In this document: in pieces, positions 27,390 through 36,491 of the stretch
Layout: each line of letters begins with the position of its first letter
Numbering within the stretch: position 1 is the first letter of the stretch
Origin: Micromonospora radicis
GTDB taxonomy: Bacteria; Actinomycetota; Actinomycetes; Mycobacteriales; Micromonosporaceae
Direction of reading: 5' to 3'
Assembly (NCBI RefSeq): GCF_003583405.1
Contig: NZ_QXEC01000006.1
Location: forward strand, 173,877-237,876
DNA length: 64,000 nucleotides
The notes under the pieces: model-generated
Seen by the model: the letters and a program-made list of their open reading frames with translations, nothing else
The model's database searches: none
What the model was told of the DNA's origin: nothing
Program-made: the position numbers and the translations under genes

Positions 27390-28694
27390 TCACGGAGTGT
27401 CGCTGGTCACCGGAGCGTCGCTGGTCACCGGAGCGCCGGTGTTCGCCGGGGCGGCACTGCGCACCGTGGCGGCGAGTTCGCCGTCGGCGAGGCGTACCCG
27501 CAGCGGGTCACCAGGGTCGACCTCGCCGGCCGCCCGGACGACGTGGCCGTCGGCGCGCTGGACGATGGCGTATCCGCGGTCGAGGGTGGCGGCGGGGGAG
27601 AGCGCGCGCAGCCGGGCCAGGGTGTGCCGCAGGTCGTCGTCGGCGGCGGCCAGCCGATGAGTCAGACAGCGATCGGCGCGCTGGCGCAGGGCGGCCAGGT
27701 CGGCGGCCCGCTGTTCGACCATCACCTGCGGCCGGGCCAGCACCGGCCGGGAGCGTAGCGCGTCGATGCGGTGACTCTCCCGGTCGACGAGGTTGTGCAC
27801 CGCCCGGTGCAGCCGATGCCGGGCCTGGTTGATCAGGCGTACCTCTTCGGTCAGGTCGGGTACGACCCGCTTGGCCGCGTCGGTGGGCGTCGAGGCGCGT
27901 ACGTCGGCGACGTAGTCCACCAGGGGTGCGTCCGTCTCGTGGCCGATCGCGCTGACCACCGGCGTACGACAGGCGAAGACGGCCCGGCAGAGCGCCTCGT
28001 CGGAGAAGGGGAGCAGGTCCTCGATGCCGCCGCCACCGCGAGCCAGGATGATCACGTCGATGCTCGGGTCGGCGTCCAGCACCTTGAGCGCGTCCAGGAT
28101 CTGTGGGACGGCGCCGGGGCCCTGGACGGCGACGTTCACCGTCCGGAACTCCACCGCCGGCCAGCGTCGCCGGGCGTTGGTGAGTACGTCCCGTTCGGCG
28201 GCGCTGGCCCGGCCGGTGATCAGGCCGATCCGCTGTGGCAGGAACGGTGGCCGGCGCTTGCGGGCCCGATCGAACAACCCTTCGGCGGCGAGCAGCTTCT
28301 TCAGTTTCTCCAACCGGGCCAGCAGCTCGCCCAGGCCGACCTGGCGGACTTCGTCGGCGCGCAGGCTGAGGGTGCCCCGGGCGGCGTAGAACTCCGGCTT
28401 GGCGTGCACCACGATCCGGGCGCCCTCGCGCAGCTCGGGGGCGCCGGAGTCGAGCACGTCGCGGTTGGTGGTGACGGTGAGGCTCAGCTCGGCCGACGGA
28501 TCACGCAGGGTCAGGAAGACGGTGCTGGCGCCGGGCCGGCGGCTGATCTGCGCGACCTGCCCGTCGACCCACACCCACCCGAGCCGGGCGACCCAGGCAC
28601 CGATCTTCTGACTGACCACCCGCACCGGCCACGGCTCATCGGAGCTGCTGGCCCCCGCTCCCGAGCCGGCCCCCGCCCCACCCTGACCACCCAC
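27390..28694 (-). CDS. xseA: Exodeoxyribonuclease VII large subunit
   Basis: 434 aa. An N-terminal OB-fold ([33 protein letters not shown]) precedes the catalytic domain with [60 protein letters not shown] and the C-terminal [17 protein letters not shown] 28694 lies 6 bases after TAGGGT and is taken as a leaderless start; GTG 28700 abuts the -10 box and is unlikely. The tail repeats [14 protein letters not shown]. Operon with xseB. Confidence 0.94.
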   Translation of the reverse strand: MGGQGGAGAGSGAGASSSDEPWPVRVVSQKIGAWVARLGWVWVDGQVAQISRRPGASTVFLTLRDPSAELSLTVTTNRDVLDSGAPELREGARIVVHAKPEFYAARGTLSLRADEVRQVGLGELLARLEKLKKLLAAEGLFDRARKRRPPFLPQRIGLITGRASAAERDVLTNARRRWPAVEFRTVNVAVQGPGAVPQILDALKVLDADPSIDVIILARGGGGIEDLLPFSDEALCRAVFACRTPVVSAIGHETDAPLVDYVADVRASTPTDAAKRVVPDLTEEVRLINQARHRLHRAVHNLVDRESHRIDALRSRPVLARPQVMVEQRAADLAALRQRADRCLTHRLAAADDDLRHTLARLRALSPAATLDRGYAIVQRADGHVVRAAGEVDPGDPLRVRLADGELAATVRSAAPANTGAPVTSDAPVTSDTP

Positions 28695-28721
28695 CCCCAC
28701 ACCCTAAACCCACCCCGCCGA

Positions 28722-28799
28722 CCCACCTCGTTGATCATGAGGTTCGCGGCAGTTGCGGAGATCGGGAACGCCGTCAACTTCATGATCAACAGAGGTGGG
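28722..28799. repeat. Intergenic hairpin element C
   Basis: Arms GTTGATCATGAGGTT (28730-28744) and AACTTCATGATCAAC (28776-28790), one mismatch, enclose 31 bases. Outer borders CCCACCTC (28722-28729) and GAGGTGGG (28792-28799) also pair. It occupies the space between the divergent xseA and ispH promoters, touching both expected -35 regions. Confidence 0.88.
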
Positions 28800-28824
28800 G
28801 AGGGGGTCCGCGTAGGATGAGGGG

Positions 28825-29802
28825 GTGACTGAGGCTGAGACCGGCAAGCGCGTGCTCCTGGCCAAGCCCCGTGGTTACTGCGCGGGTGTCGACCGGGCGG
28901 TGCAGACCGTCGAGGAAGCACTCAAGCTCTACGGTGCCCCGATCTACGTCCGCAAGCAGATCGTGCACAACAAGCACGTGGTGCGGACGCTGGAAGCCAA
29001 GGGCGCGATCTTCGTGGAGGAGAACGAGGAGGTTCCCGAGGGGGCCACTGTGATCTTCTCCGCGCACGGGGTGGCGCCCGAGGTCTACGAGCAGGCGAAG
29101 GAGCGGTCGCTGAAGGCGATCGACGCGACCTGCCCGCTGGTGACCAAGGTGCACCAGGAGGCGAAGCGGTTCGCCGCCGAGGACTACGACATCCTGCTCA
29201 TCGGCCACGAGGGCCACGAGGAGGTCATCGGCACCGCGGGCGAGGCACCGGAGCACATCCAGCTGGTGGACGGTCCGGAGGACGCCGACCGGATCACCGT
29301 CCGGGATCCGAACAAGGTCGTCTGGCTGTCGCAGACCACGCTGTCGGTGGACGAGACGATGGAGACGGTGGCCCGGCTCAAGAAGCGGCTGCCGATGCTC
29401 CAGTCGCCGCCCAGCGACGACATCTGCTACGCGACCAGCAACCGGCAGCACGTGGTCAAGGAGATCGCGGCCGACTGCGACGTGGTGCTGGTGGTCGGCT
29501 CGCGGAACTCCTCCAACTCGGTACGCCTGGTCGAGGTGGCCCTGGACGCCGGGGCGCGCGCCGGGCACCTGGTCGACTTCGCTCACGAGATCGACGACGC
29601 CTGGCTGGCCGGGGCGCGGACGGTGGGCCTCACCTCGGGGGCGAGCGTTCCCGAGGAACTGGTCGCGGAGGTGTTGACCCACCTCGCCGACCGGGGCTTC
29701 ACCGAGGTGGAAGAGGTGGTGACCGCCAACGAGCGGCTCACCTTCTCACTGCCCCAGGAACTCAAGCGCGACATGAAGGCCGCCGCGGCCGCCCGGGGCT
29801 GA
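28825..29802 (+). CDS. ispH: 4-hydroxy-3-methylbut-2-enyl diphosphate reductase
   Basis: 325 aa. The three iron-sulfur cysteines are Cys19 ([12 protein letters not shown]), Cys103 ([11 protein letters not shown]) and Cys201 ([11 protein letters not shown]). IFSAHGV and IGHEGHEE are further family motifs. It makes IPP and DMAPP in the last step of the MEP pathway, upstream of the prenyl transferase found near 15 kb. GTG 28825 is 6 bases after TAGGAT, so it is leaderless. Confidence 0.97.
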   Translation: MTEAETGKRVLLAKPRGYCAGVDRAVQTVEEALKLYGAPIYVRKQIVHNKHVVRTLEAKGAIFVEENEEVPEGATVIFSAHGVAPEVYEQAKERSLKAIDATCPLVTKVHQEAKRFAAEDYDILLIGHEGHEEVIGTAGEAPEHIQLVDGPEDADRITVRDPNKVVWLSQTTLSVDETMETVARLKKRLPMLQSPPSDDICYATSNRQHVVKEIAADCDVVLVVGSRNSSNSVRLVEVALDAGARAGHLVDFAHEIDDAWLAGARTVGLTSGASVPEELVAEVLTHLADRGFTEVEEVVTANERLTFSLPQELKRDMKAAAAARG

Positions 29803-29947
29803 GCGGTCGGGGGCGGCGCATGGGCACGGTCCGCCGATCCGGGCCGAAGCGCGGCCGGTGGCCGACACACGCCAAGCACGGCGGGCAGCCCGGTCGGGTT
29901 GCCCGGATGATGGAACGATCGACCCGCCAACTGCGTCAGAACTGGGT

Positions 29948-30388
29948 ATGAGGACCATTCGGATCGCCGCCGTCGCGCTGATCGCCTGCACGGCGCTTGT
30001 CGCCTGTGCCGGTCAGGACGCGGGGGGCGGCCCCGCCACCCCGACGGGAGCGCCCTCCGTGACCGAGCTGCCGACCCCCGATCCGACCGGCCCCGTCCCC
30101 TCGCCGTCGGAGCCGGTGGACCCGACCGGCCGGCTCAACCCGCCCGGCGAGCGTCCGGGTGGCGTACCGAAACCGACCGGGACCAGCGAGCTGACCCTGA
30201 CCGGCCGGATCGAGGCCGGCGTCGAACCGGGCTGCCTGCTGCTCGACGGCTATCTGCTGCTCGGCGGCCCCCGCGACGTGCTGACCGCGGGTGCCACGGT
30301 CACGGTGACCGGACGGCCCGCACCGGGCATGCTCACCACCTGCCAGCAGGGCACTCCCTTCCAGGTGTCCACCGCCAAACGCGCCTGA
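29948..30388 (+). CDS. Small lipoprotein, hypothetical
   Basis: 146 aa. The signal peptide ends in lipobox ALVAC (Cys20). A Pro/Thr/Gly-rich spacer of about 60 residues precedes a compact beta-rich domain (LTLTGRIEAGVEPGCLLLDGYLLLGG ... VTVTGRPAPGMLTTCQQGTPFQV) with two cysteines, likely an OB-like fold. ATG 29948 is chosen because it begins the signal peptide. Function unknown. Confidence 0.75.
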   Translation: MRTIRIAAVALIACTALVACAGQDAGGGPATPTGAPSVTELPTPDPTGPVPSPSEPVDPTGRLNPPGERPGGVPKPTGTSELTLTGRIEAGVEPGCLLLDGYLLLGGPRDVLTAGATVTVTGRPAPGMLTTCQQGTPFQVSTAKRA

Positions 30389-30415
30389 CACCAGCTCCGC
30401 CGAAGTGGCCCCGCC

Positions 30416-30873
30416 TTGCTGCTGCTGTCGGCGTACGCTCTGACCCGGTTGCCGGCTCCGCGTTGGGCCGTGCCGCTCGCGCGGACCGTGCTGGTCGTCG
30501 ACGCGATCCGGACGATGCCCCCCGAGGCGGTCGCCGGGCCGTACCCGCAGTTCCGCCGGGCAGCCAGGGGGCGACCCGTGCTCGTCGCCGTGATGCTGGT
30601 GGCCGGGTCGGTGATCGGGTACGCGATCGTGCGGGTCGTCGGTGTGTCGGATGCGGTACAGGCCGGAGCCGCCGTAGTGCCGCTCCTCGCTGTCGCCCTC
30701 GGTGCGATCGTCCTGGCCGCCCTGTTGATCGGGCGGGGGCGTGGGCTCGCCACCGTCGGGGCGGCGCTGACGGCGACCGTCGAGGCGGCGGCCTACCTGC
30801 TGCTCGTTGCCGGGCTCTGCGAGGCTCGGCCGCGACCGGCCGACGCGACTGGCAGCGGCTGGCGTTCGTGGAC
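30416..30873 (+). pseudogene. Possible decayed or misread four-helix membrane protein
   Basis: Beginning at TTG 30416, in the same frame as the preceding stop, an open frame encodes about four hydrophobic helices (TVLVVDAI, VLVAVMLVAGSVIGYAIVRVV, VVPLLAVALGAIVLAALLI, TVEAAAYLLLVAGLCEARP). It has no clear ribosome site and does not stop before running through a terminator into the opposite gene. A frame change near 30830 would give RDWQRLAFVDGREPASG and a stop at 30918. I cannot tell a degraded gene from a sequence error. Confidence 0.35.
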
Positions 30874-30877
30874 GGAC

Positions 30878-30913
30878 GGGAGCCCGCCTCCGGAGGTCCG
30901 GAGACGGGCTCCC
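30878..30913. terminator. Terminator hairpin after the subtilase gene
   Basis: GGGAGCCCG-C-CTCCGGA pairs with TCCGGAG-A-CGGGCTCCC (one mismatch, short GG loop). It lies about 20 bases beyond the subtilase stop. Confidence 0.82.
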
Positions 30914-30933
30914 TGTGATGCGGTGGTGGTGCG

Positions 30934-33900
30934 TCAGTTCACCGCGCCGATGGTGACCGCGCCGCGGCCGACGACCGCGCCTTCGCTGGTCACCACGGCC
31001 AGCTCGCCGGAGAGCGTCCGGCCCGCGGGCGGGGCGGACTGGGCGGTCACCGTACCCGAGAGGGTGCCGGTGGCGCCGTGCGCCAGGGTGGCGCTGCTGC
31101 CCGACGCCGCGAGGGTGCCGAGCGCCGGGGAGGAGTACGAGTCCCGGTAGTCGTACGCGGTGCTACCACCGGCACCGTCCACCGAGTACGCGTCCACCAC
31201 GACCGTGTAGGTGCCGGCCGGCGGGTTGTTGATGGTGACGAACTCCTCCGAGTCGCCGTCGGCGTTGTACGCCACCAGGGCGCCGCCCCGGTAGACGAAC
31301 AGGTCGAGGTCGGCGCTGGCGTTGGAGACGTTGCCGATGCGGGCGGTGAAGCTGGTGGCGCCCGCCGGCACCTGGACGACGAACTCCTGCTGGGCCAGCT
31401 CGACGATGGTCGGCCGCTCGACGTGCACGCTGGACAGCGCGCCGCCCTGGCCGGTCACCGTGACCGGGCCGAAGGTGTTCTTCAGCGACCAGGTCACCGG
31501 GGTCGGTGCGCCGGCGGTGACCGACGGCAGTTCGACCACGGCCGGCTCGACCGCGACACCCTGCACCCGTGCCTGGAGCTGGAACGGGTTGTTCAGCGAC
31601 GGCGAGGTGCGGCGCGACTCCACCTCGATCTCCCAGACACCCGGGAGCGGGTTGGCGTAGTCACGCTCGAACGCGTTGCAGACGACCGTGCTGACGTGGT
31701 TGGTGAAGCAGGCCAGGCTGGAGGTGCTCTCCACCGGTACGCCGTACGGGTTGATGGCGATGAACCGGGTCTGCGACGCGGTGGCGATGCCGGAGAGGTT
31801 CACCTGCAGCGCACCGGCACCCGGCGGCACCGTCACGAAGTACGACGTGGTGTTGTTGCGGTCCACCGTGCCCTGCGCCGAGTAGGCGAAGTTGGGCTTG
31901 GTGACGTCGTTCGAGACCACCACCACGGCGGCGAACTCGAAGTCGATCGTGTTGGTGGCCGGGTCGTCGACGGTGACGATGGTGCTGTGCGCGCCGACGG
32001 TCTTGGGCTTGGCGGTGACCGTGATGGTGACCGTCTGGTTCAACGGCAGGGTGACGTTCTTCGGCGCCGAGAAGGTGCCGTTGTTGCCACGCAGGCCGAC
32101 CTTGTGCTTGATGTTGCCGGCCGGGCCGCTGGTCCGGGTCAGCTTGACCTGGTACGACTTCGACTGGTTGGCCTTGTGGCCACCGTTGGCGGTCTCGCAG
32201 CGGTTGTAGACGCCGGTACCCCGGTGCGGGGTGGCCAGTTGGCCGGAGAGCGGCGTGCAGACCGGCGCGTCGGCGGTGTACGAGCGGGTCTGGACGCCCT
32301 TGCGGAGCAGCTTCCAGGCGCCCGGCACGTCGAACATGCCGTAGCCCTGCGCGTACGTGGCGGTGTCGGCGATCGGCTTGGCGGAGGTGTAGATGGCCCG
32401 GCGCAGCGCCTCCGGCGTGACCCCCAGGTGGTTCGCCTTGGCGGCCGAGAGCAGCAGCGCGGCGGCACCGGCGGCCTGCGGGGAGGCCATCGACGTACCG
32501 TTGAACATGCTGTAGCCCGGCGGCAGCGCGTAGCCGGCCTCGGCGACCGGGCTGCCGGCCTGCCAGACCGGGGTGGTGGAGATGGCCGAACCCGGCGCGG
32601 CGATGTTCGGCTTGGCGCCGCCGTCCTCACGCGGACCGCGCGAGGAGAAGTTGAACAGGGCGTTCTTCTTCTTGACCACCGAGCCGTAGTTGGCCAGCCA
32701 GGTGTCCTTGCTGATGCTGGCGGCCACGCTGACCACGTTGCTCGACGCCGACGGGTCGCCGATGGTGTTCACACCCGGGCCGGAGTTGCCGGCCGAGATG
32801 AACATCTGCACCCCGTACGTGGTGATCAGGTTGTTGTAGAGGGTGGCGCGGGCGTTGTTGCCGTCGTTGAGCGCCGGCAGGCCGCCGATCGACATGTTGA
32901 TGACGTCGACCCCGCGGTTGATCACCAGGTCGGCCATGCCGGTGGTGAGCGCGGCGTAGGTGCAGCCGCCGCCCCAGGAGCAGGCCCGCGAGGAGACGAT
33001 CTTGGCGCCGGGGGCGGCACCGTTGAACGCGCTGTTGCCCAGCATGCTGTTGGCGGCGGTGATGCCGGCCACGTGCGTGCCGTGCGCGCTCTCGATGATG
33101 CCGATGTTGACGTAGTCGACCAGGCCCGGGCCGCCGACCGGCGTGGTGTCGACGTTCTTGCGGTACTCGACGACGAACGACATCCGCTCCTTGACCGGAG
33201 TCGCCGGGTTGTCGGTGCCGAAGTAGCCGACGTCGAACTTCTCCTTGTACGGCCGCATCAGGGCCTCGTCGGTGAAGTCGCCGTCCTGGTCGGTGTCGAC
33301 CCAGATGTTGTTGGTGACCGGGTCGAAGAGGATGCCGAACTGGTCGGTCCGGTCGCCGTCGCGGTTGACGTCACCGGCCGGCTCGCTGTTGTTCGTGACC
33401 GCTTCGCTGAACAGGTTGAACCGGTAGGTGCCCGCCGGTGCGGTCCAGGTGCGGCCGGCGATGGTGAACGTCGGCCCGGTCACCTGGTTGGTCATCGGGC
33501 GCCAGGTGGCGTCCTCGAACGGGTCGGTGGCGGTGACCCAGTCGACGATCTTCCGCTCGCCGGTGGTGGTCGTCTGGAGCGCCGGGTGCTCCAGGTCCAC
33601 ACCGGAGTCCATGACGCCGATGGTGACGCCGCGGCCGTCCCACTTCTTGTTGTCCTTGACGAACTTGACCGCACCGATCTCGCCCGTCGGCATGTAGGGG
33701 TTGTCGGCCGGCGTCTTGGCACCCGGGCCGCTCAGCGTGCTGCCCTGCTTCTCGGCCTTCTTGCCGCCCTGGACGGCCTCCGGCTTCGGGTCGGGCAGCT
33801 GGATCTTCTCGTCCAGGTCGACGGCGGCCACGCCGGGCAGGGTGGCGGCCGTGAGCGCCTTGCCGGTCGGCACCTTGGCCAGCACGTAGCCGATGGTGTC

Positions 33901-34200
33901 GTAGCGTTCGGTGACCGCGGCGCCCAGGTCCTTGAGGTCGTCGGCGACGTCCTTCGCCTTGCCCTTCTCGGTGGCGACGATCATCGTGACGGTGGGGGCC
34001 TTCTTCGCCTCCGCCTCGGCGAGCAGCTTGGCGTCGTGTTCGCCCAGCGCCTCGGCGGGGGTCACCTGCGCCGGGTCGGAGCCGGCAGGAGCGGCGCTCG
34101 CGGTGGCGGTACCGCCGACCACGGTCACGGCGCCGGCCGCCATGACCGAGGCGAAGAGCGCGGCGGAGGTTCGCCGGCTCAGGATTCGGGGTTTACTCAC
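30934..34200 (-). CDS. Large secreted S8 subtilisin-like serine protease
   Basis: 1088 aa. GTG 34200 has GGAGGAAAGAGAAC upstream. Signal peptide (1-37), an I9-type propeptide (about 60-130, TVTMIVATEKGKAKDVADDL ... VDLDEKIQLP) and an S8 domain with Asp198 (GVMDSGVDLEHP), His373 (SAHGTHVAGI), Asn472 (SAGNSGPG) and Ser570 (FNGTSMASPQAAG). About 175 residues separate Asp from His, far more than usual; this insert carries two calcium-type loops, DVNRDGDRTD and DTDQDGDFTD. The C-terminal 500 residues include fibronectin-like and PPC-like beta domains (ASADLDLFVYRGGALVAYNADGDSEEFV). Extracellular protein degradation is likely. Confidence 0.94.
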   Translation of the reverse strand: MSKPRILSRRTSAALFASVMAAGAVTVVGGTATASAAPAGSDPAQVTPAEALGEHDAKLLAEAEAKKAPTVTMIVATEKGKAKDVADDLKDLGAAVTERYDTIGYVLAKVPTGKALTAATLPGVAAVDLDEKIQLPDPKPEAVQGGKKAEKQGSTLSGPGAKTPADNPYMPTGEIGAVKFVKDNKKWDGRGVTIGVMDSGVDLEHPALQTTTTGERKIVDWVTATDPFEDATWRPMTNQVTGPTFTIAGRTWTAPAGTYRFNLFSEAVTNNSEPAGDVNRDGDRTDQFGILFDPVTNNIWVDTDQDGDFTDEALMRPYKEKFDVGYFGTDNPATPVKERMSFVVEYRKNVDTTPVGGPGLVDYVNIGIIESAHGTHVAGITAANSMLGNSAFNGAAPGAKIVSSRACSWGGGCTYAALTTGMADLVINRGVDVINMSIGGLPALNDGNNARATLYNNLITTYGVQMFISAGNSGPGVNTIGDPSASSNVVSVAASISKDTWLANYGSVVKKKNALFNFSSRGPREDGGAKPNIAAPGSAISTTPVWQAGSPVAEAGYALPPGYSMFNGTSMASPQAAGAAALLLSAAKANHLGVTPEALRRAIYTSAKPIADTATYAQGYGMFDVPGAWKLLRKGVQTRSYTADAPVCTPLSGQLATPHRGTGVYNRCETANGGHKANQSKSYQVKLTRTSGPAGNIKHKVGLRGNNGTFSAPKNVTLPLNQTVTITVTAKPKTVGAHSTIVTVDDPATNTIDFEFAAVVVVSNDVTKPNFAYSAQGTVDRNNTTSYFVTVPPGAGALQVNLSGIATASQTRFIAINPYGVPVESTSSLACFTNHVSTVVCNAFERDYANPLPGVWEIEVESRRTSPSLNNPFQLQARVQGVAVEPAVVELPSVTAGAPTPVTWSLKNTFGPVTVTGQGGALSSVHVERPTIVELAQQEFVVQVPAGATSFTARIGNVSNASADLDLFVYRGGALVAYNADGDSEEFVTINNPPAGTYTVVVDAYSVDGAGGSTAYDYRDSYSSPALGTLAASGSSATLAHGATGTLSGTVTAQSAPPAGRTLSGELAVVTSEGAVVGRGAVTIGAVN

Positions 34201-34362
34201 GTTCTCTTTCCTCCAGAGAACTCAGGCGCCCTCAGATGCAGGGCACGCGTGAGGCGAATCCTTCGTGGTGCCGACCATCGATGTCACTACCGGCAGGTAC
34301 GTTGTGACCATCTCGTGATACGTGAGACGCGCAATGTCACATCGACGGTGGTAAAGACCCGA

Positions 34363-35535
34363 TTAGGTCGACCGACTTCGACCATCCGAAAGGGAATCGT
34401 CGGCCAGTAGTTCGGGTGCCTGAGGTTGCCGGGGGGCCAACTCGACCTGTGCCGGCGCGGCCAACTCCTGATCGGACACTCCCAGTTCGGCGAGCCGACG
34501 CGCGCTGACCAGCACCCGTGCCTCCAGCGATCCCACCGCCCGGTTGTACGCCGTCACCGCGCCGCCGAGCGAGGTGCCGAGCTTGCCGACGTGATCACCG
34601 AGGGTGGACAACCGGCCGTACAGTTCCCGGGCCAGCGAGTGCACCGCGACCGCGTTGCGGGCCAACTGCTCCTGCCGCCACGACCAGGCCACCGTACGCA
34701 GCAGCGCGACCAGGGTGGCCGGGGTGGCCAGCACCACGTTGCGGGCGAAGGCGTACTCCAACAGGGTGGGATCGCGTTGCAGGGCCACGTCGAGGAACGG
34801 GTCGGCCGGCACGAACAGCACCACGAACTCCGGCGTCGACTCGAACGCCGTCCAGTACGACTTGGCGGCCAGCGCGTCCACGTGTCCGCGCAGGTGCTTG
34901 GCGTGCAGGTCGAGGTGGGTGTCCCGGCCGCGCTCGTCGCGCGCCTCCATCGCGGTCAGGTACGCGTCGAACGGCGCCTTCGCGTCCACCACCACACTCC
35001 GGCCGCCGTGCAGCCGGACCACCAGGTCGGGGCGGACCGTCTGGTGGTCGGTGGCGGCGGTGACCTGCTCGGAGAAGTCGCAGTGCTCCAACATGCCGGC
35101 GGCCTCGACGATCCGCCGCAACTGGTGCTCACCCCACCGGCCACGGACCTGCGGCGCGCGCAACGCCGCCACCAACTGCTTGGTCTCGGTACGCAGCTCG
35201 CCGGAGACGCTGCTCATCGCCCTGACCTGCTCGCGCAGCTCGGCGTACGCGTCGACCCGGTCACGTTCCAGCTCGGCCACCCGCTGCTCGTAGCGGCGCA
35301 GCGTGTCGTGCAGGGGGGCCACCGCCCGGGCGACCGCCTCCTGGGACTGGGCCGTCGCCTCGTAGCTCAACGCCCGCATCGACTGCTCCAGCCGCCCTTC
35401 GCCCTCGCGGGTGGCGCGCAGGGTGGCGTCCAACCGGGCGATCTCGGTGGCCGCGCGGGAGCGGGCGGCGAACCAGCCCACCGCCCCACCGGCACCGAGA
35501 CAGACGACGACAACCGCCAAGGTCGTGAACTCCAC
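34363..35535 (-). CDS. rmuC: RmuC-family DNA recombination protein
   Basis: 390 aa. An N-terminal transmembrane helix (TLAVVVVCLGAGGAVGWFAA) precedes a long coiled coil (about 30-115) and the RmuC nuclease-like domain: RGRWGEHQLRRIVEAAGMLEHCDF, RPDLVVRLHGGRSVVVDAKAPFDAY, FVPADPFLDVAL, VLATPATLVALLRTVAWSWRQE. E. coli RmuC limits inversions at short inverted repeats, a point of interest in a window full of such repeats. GTG 35535 follows a CAAGCT box by 6 bases. Confidence 0.92.
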   Translation of the reverse strand: MEFTTLAVVVVCLGAGGAVGWFAARSRAATEIARLDATLRATREGEGRLEQSMRALSYEATAQSQEAVARAVAPLHDTLRRYEQRVAELERDRVDAYAELREQVRAMSSVSGELRTETKQLVAALRAPQVRGRWGEHQLRRIVEAAGMLEHCDFSEQVTAATDHQTVRPDLVVRLHGGRSVVVDAKAPFDAYLTAMEARDERGRDTHLDLHAKHLRGHVDALAAKSYWTAFESTPEFVVLFVPADPFLDVALQRDPTLLEYAFARNVVLATPATLVALLRTVAWSWRQEQLARNAVAVHSLARELYGRLSTLGDHVGKLGTSLGGAVTAYNRAVGSLEARVLVSARRLAELGVSDQELAAPAQVELAPRQPQAPELLADDSLSDGRSRST

Positions 35536-35656
35536 GCCACGAGCTTGCCAAACAACGGCGAGCCACGCCCGCGACGGGTGCTCGGGGTGTGGCGCCGGAT
35601 GTTCCGACGCACCCGGGCAGGTGGGTACGTGGCGTCGGGTGGGTACGTTTGGAGTC

Positions 35657-36406
35657 GTGGAACTTCTGCTGTGCGTACTCGTGATGGCCGTGCTCGTCGT
35701 CGGCCTGGTCTGGTGGCAGCGGCAACGTGCGGCGCGTGACCTCGCCGACGTGCAGGCCGACGCCCGTCGCTGGTACGAGCGCCTCGGCGGCCAGGTGATG
35801 AACCTCAGCGGCGACGACCCGGCGGTACGCCAGGCGTTGGCCGACGCCGCCGAGCGCTACCACGCCGCCGGCTCGCAGCTGGAGCAGGCGCGGACCGCAA
35901 CCCAGTACCGGCTGGCCCGGGAGACCGCGGTGGAAGGGCTCACCTACATCCGGGCGGCCCGGACGGCGCTCGGCATCGACCCGGGGCCGGACCTGCCACC
36001 GTTGGCCACCGCCAGTGGCGCCGGGCAGTTGACCGTGCCCCGGCAGGTCGACGTGCAGGGCCAGACCTTCCGGGCCGGTCCGCAGCCGGGCCGGGACACG
36101 CCGTACTACTACCCGGGCGGGCGGATGCAGGGCCGGCCGGTACCGGCCGGCTGGTACTCGACCCCGTGGTGGAAGACGGCGCTGGGCGCCGGTGCCGGCG
36201 TGATCGGCGGCATGCTGATCGCCGACGCGCTCTTCTCGCCCTCGTTCGGCGACCCCGGCTACGACGCCGACGCCGCCGCGGGCATGGGAGACCTGGGCGA
36301 CGCCGGTGCCGGCTTCGACGGCGGCGACGCCGGTGGCGACTTCGGTGGTGGCGACTTCGGCGGCGGCGACTTCGGTGGTGGTGACTTCGGCGGCGGCGAC
36401 TTCTGA
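35657..36406 (+). CDS. Membrane-anchored protein with Gly-Asp-Phe repeat tail
   Basis: 249 aa. An N-terminal helix (LLLCVLVMAVLVVGLVWW), a helical region that resembles a short coiled coil, a Tyr/Pro/Gly-rich segment (TPYYYPGGRMQGRPVPAGWYS), a second hydrophobic helix (about 176-193), then an acidic Gly-rich tail with GGDF repeated at least five times to the last residue. Tails like this occur in TPM-type and DUF1517-like membrane proteins. GTG 35657 is 7 bases after TACGTT (leaderless). Function unknown. Confidence 0.8.
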   Translation: MELLLCVLVMAVLVVGLVWWQRQRAARDLADVQADARRWYERLGGQVMNLSGDDPAVRQALADAAERYHAAGSQLEQARTATQYRLARETAVEGLTYIRAARTALGIDPGPDLPPLATASGAGQLTVPRQVDVQGQTFRAGPQPGRDTPYYYPGGRMQGRPVPAGWYSTPWWKTALGAGAGVIGGMLIADALFSPSFGDPGYDADAAAGMGDLGDAGAGFDGGDAGGDFGGGDFGGGDFGGGDFGGGDF

Positions 36407-36439
36407 GCCCGGGGCCGCCGGCAGCCCGGCAGTCGAGGA

Positions 36440-36475
36440 GGGCCCCGCTACCGCCCGGAGGCGGTAGCGGGGCCC
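36440..36475. terminator. Bidirectional terminator hairpin
   Basis: GGGCCCCGCTACCGCC / GGCGGTAGCGGGGCCC, perfect 16-bp arms with CGGA loop, between the convergent Gly-rich protein and ppc genes. Confidence 0.92.
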
Positions 36476-36491
36476 GTTCCTTGCCGGTCGT

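Noticed and set aside
31078..34410. 1110-codon open frame opposite the subtilase gene
   Set aside because: Antisense open frames are expected at this GC content. The protein is Arg/Gly/Val/His-rich without motifs, while the opposite strand has a complete S8 protease.
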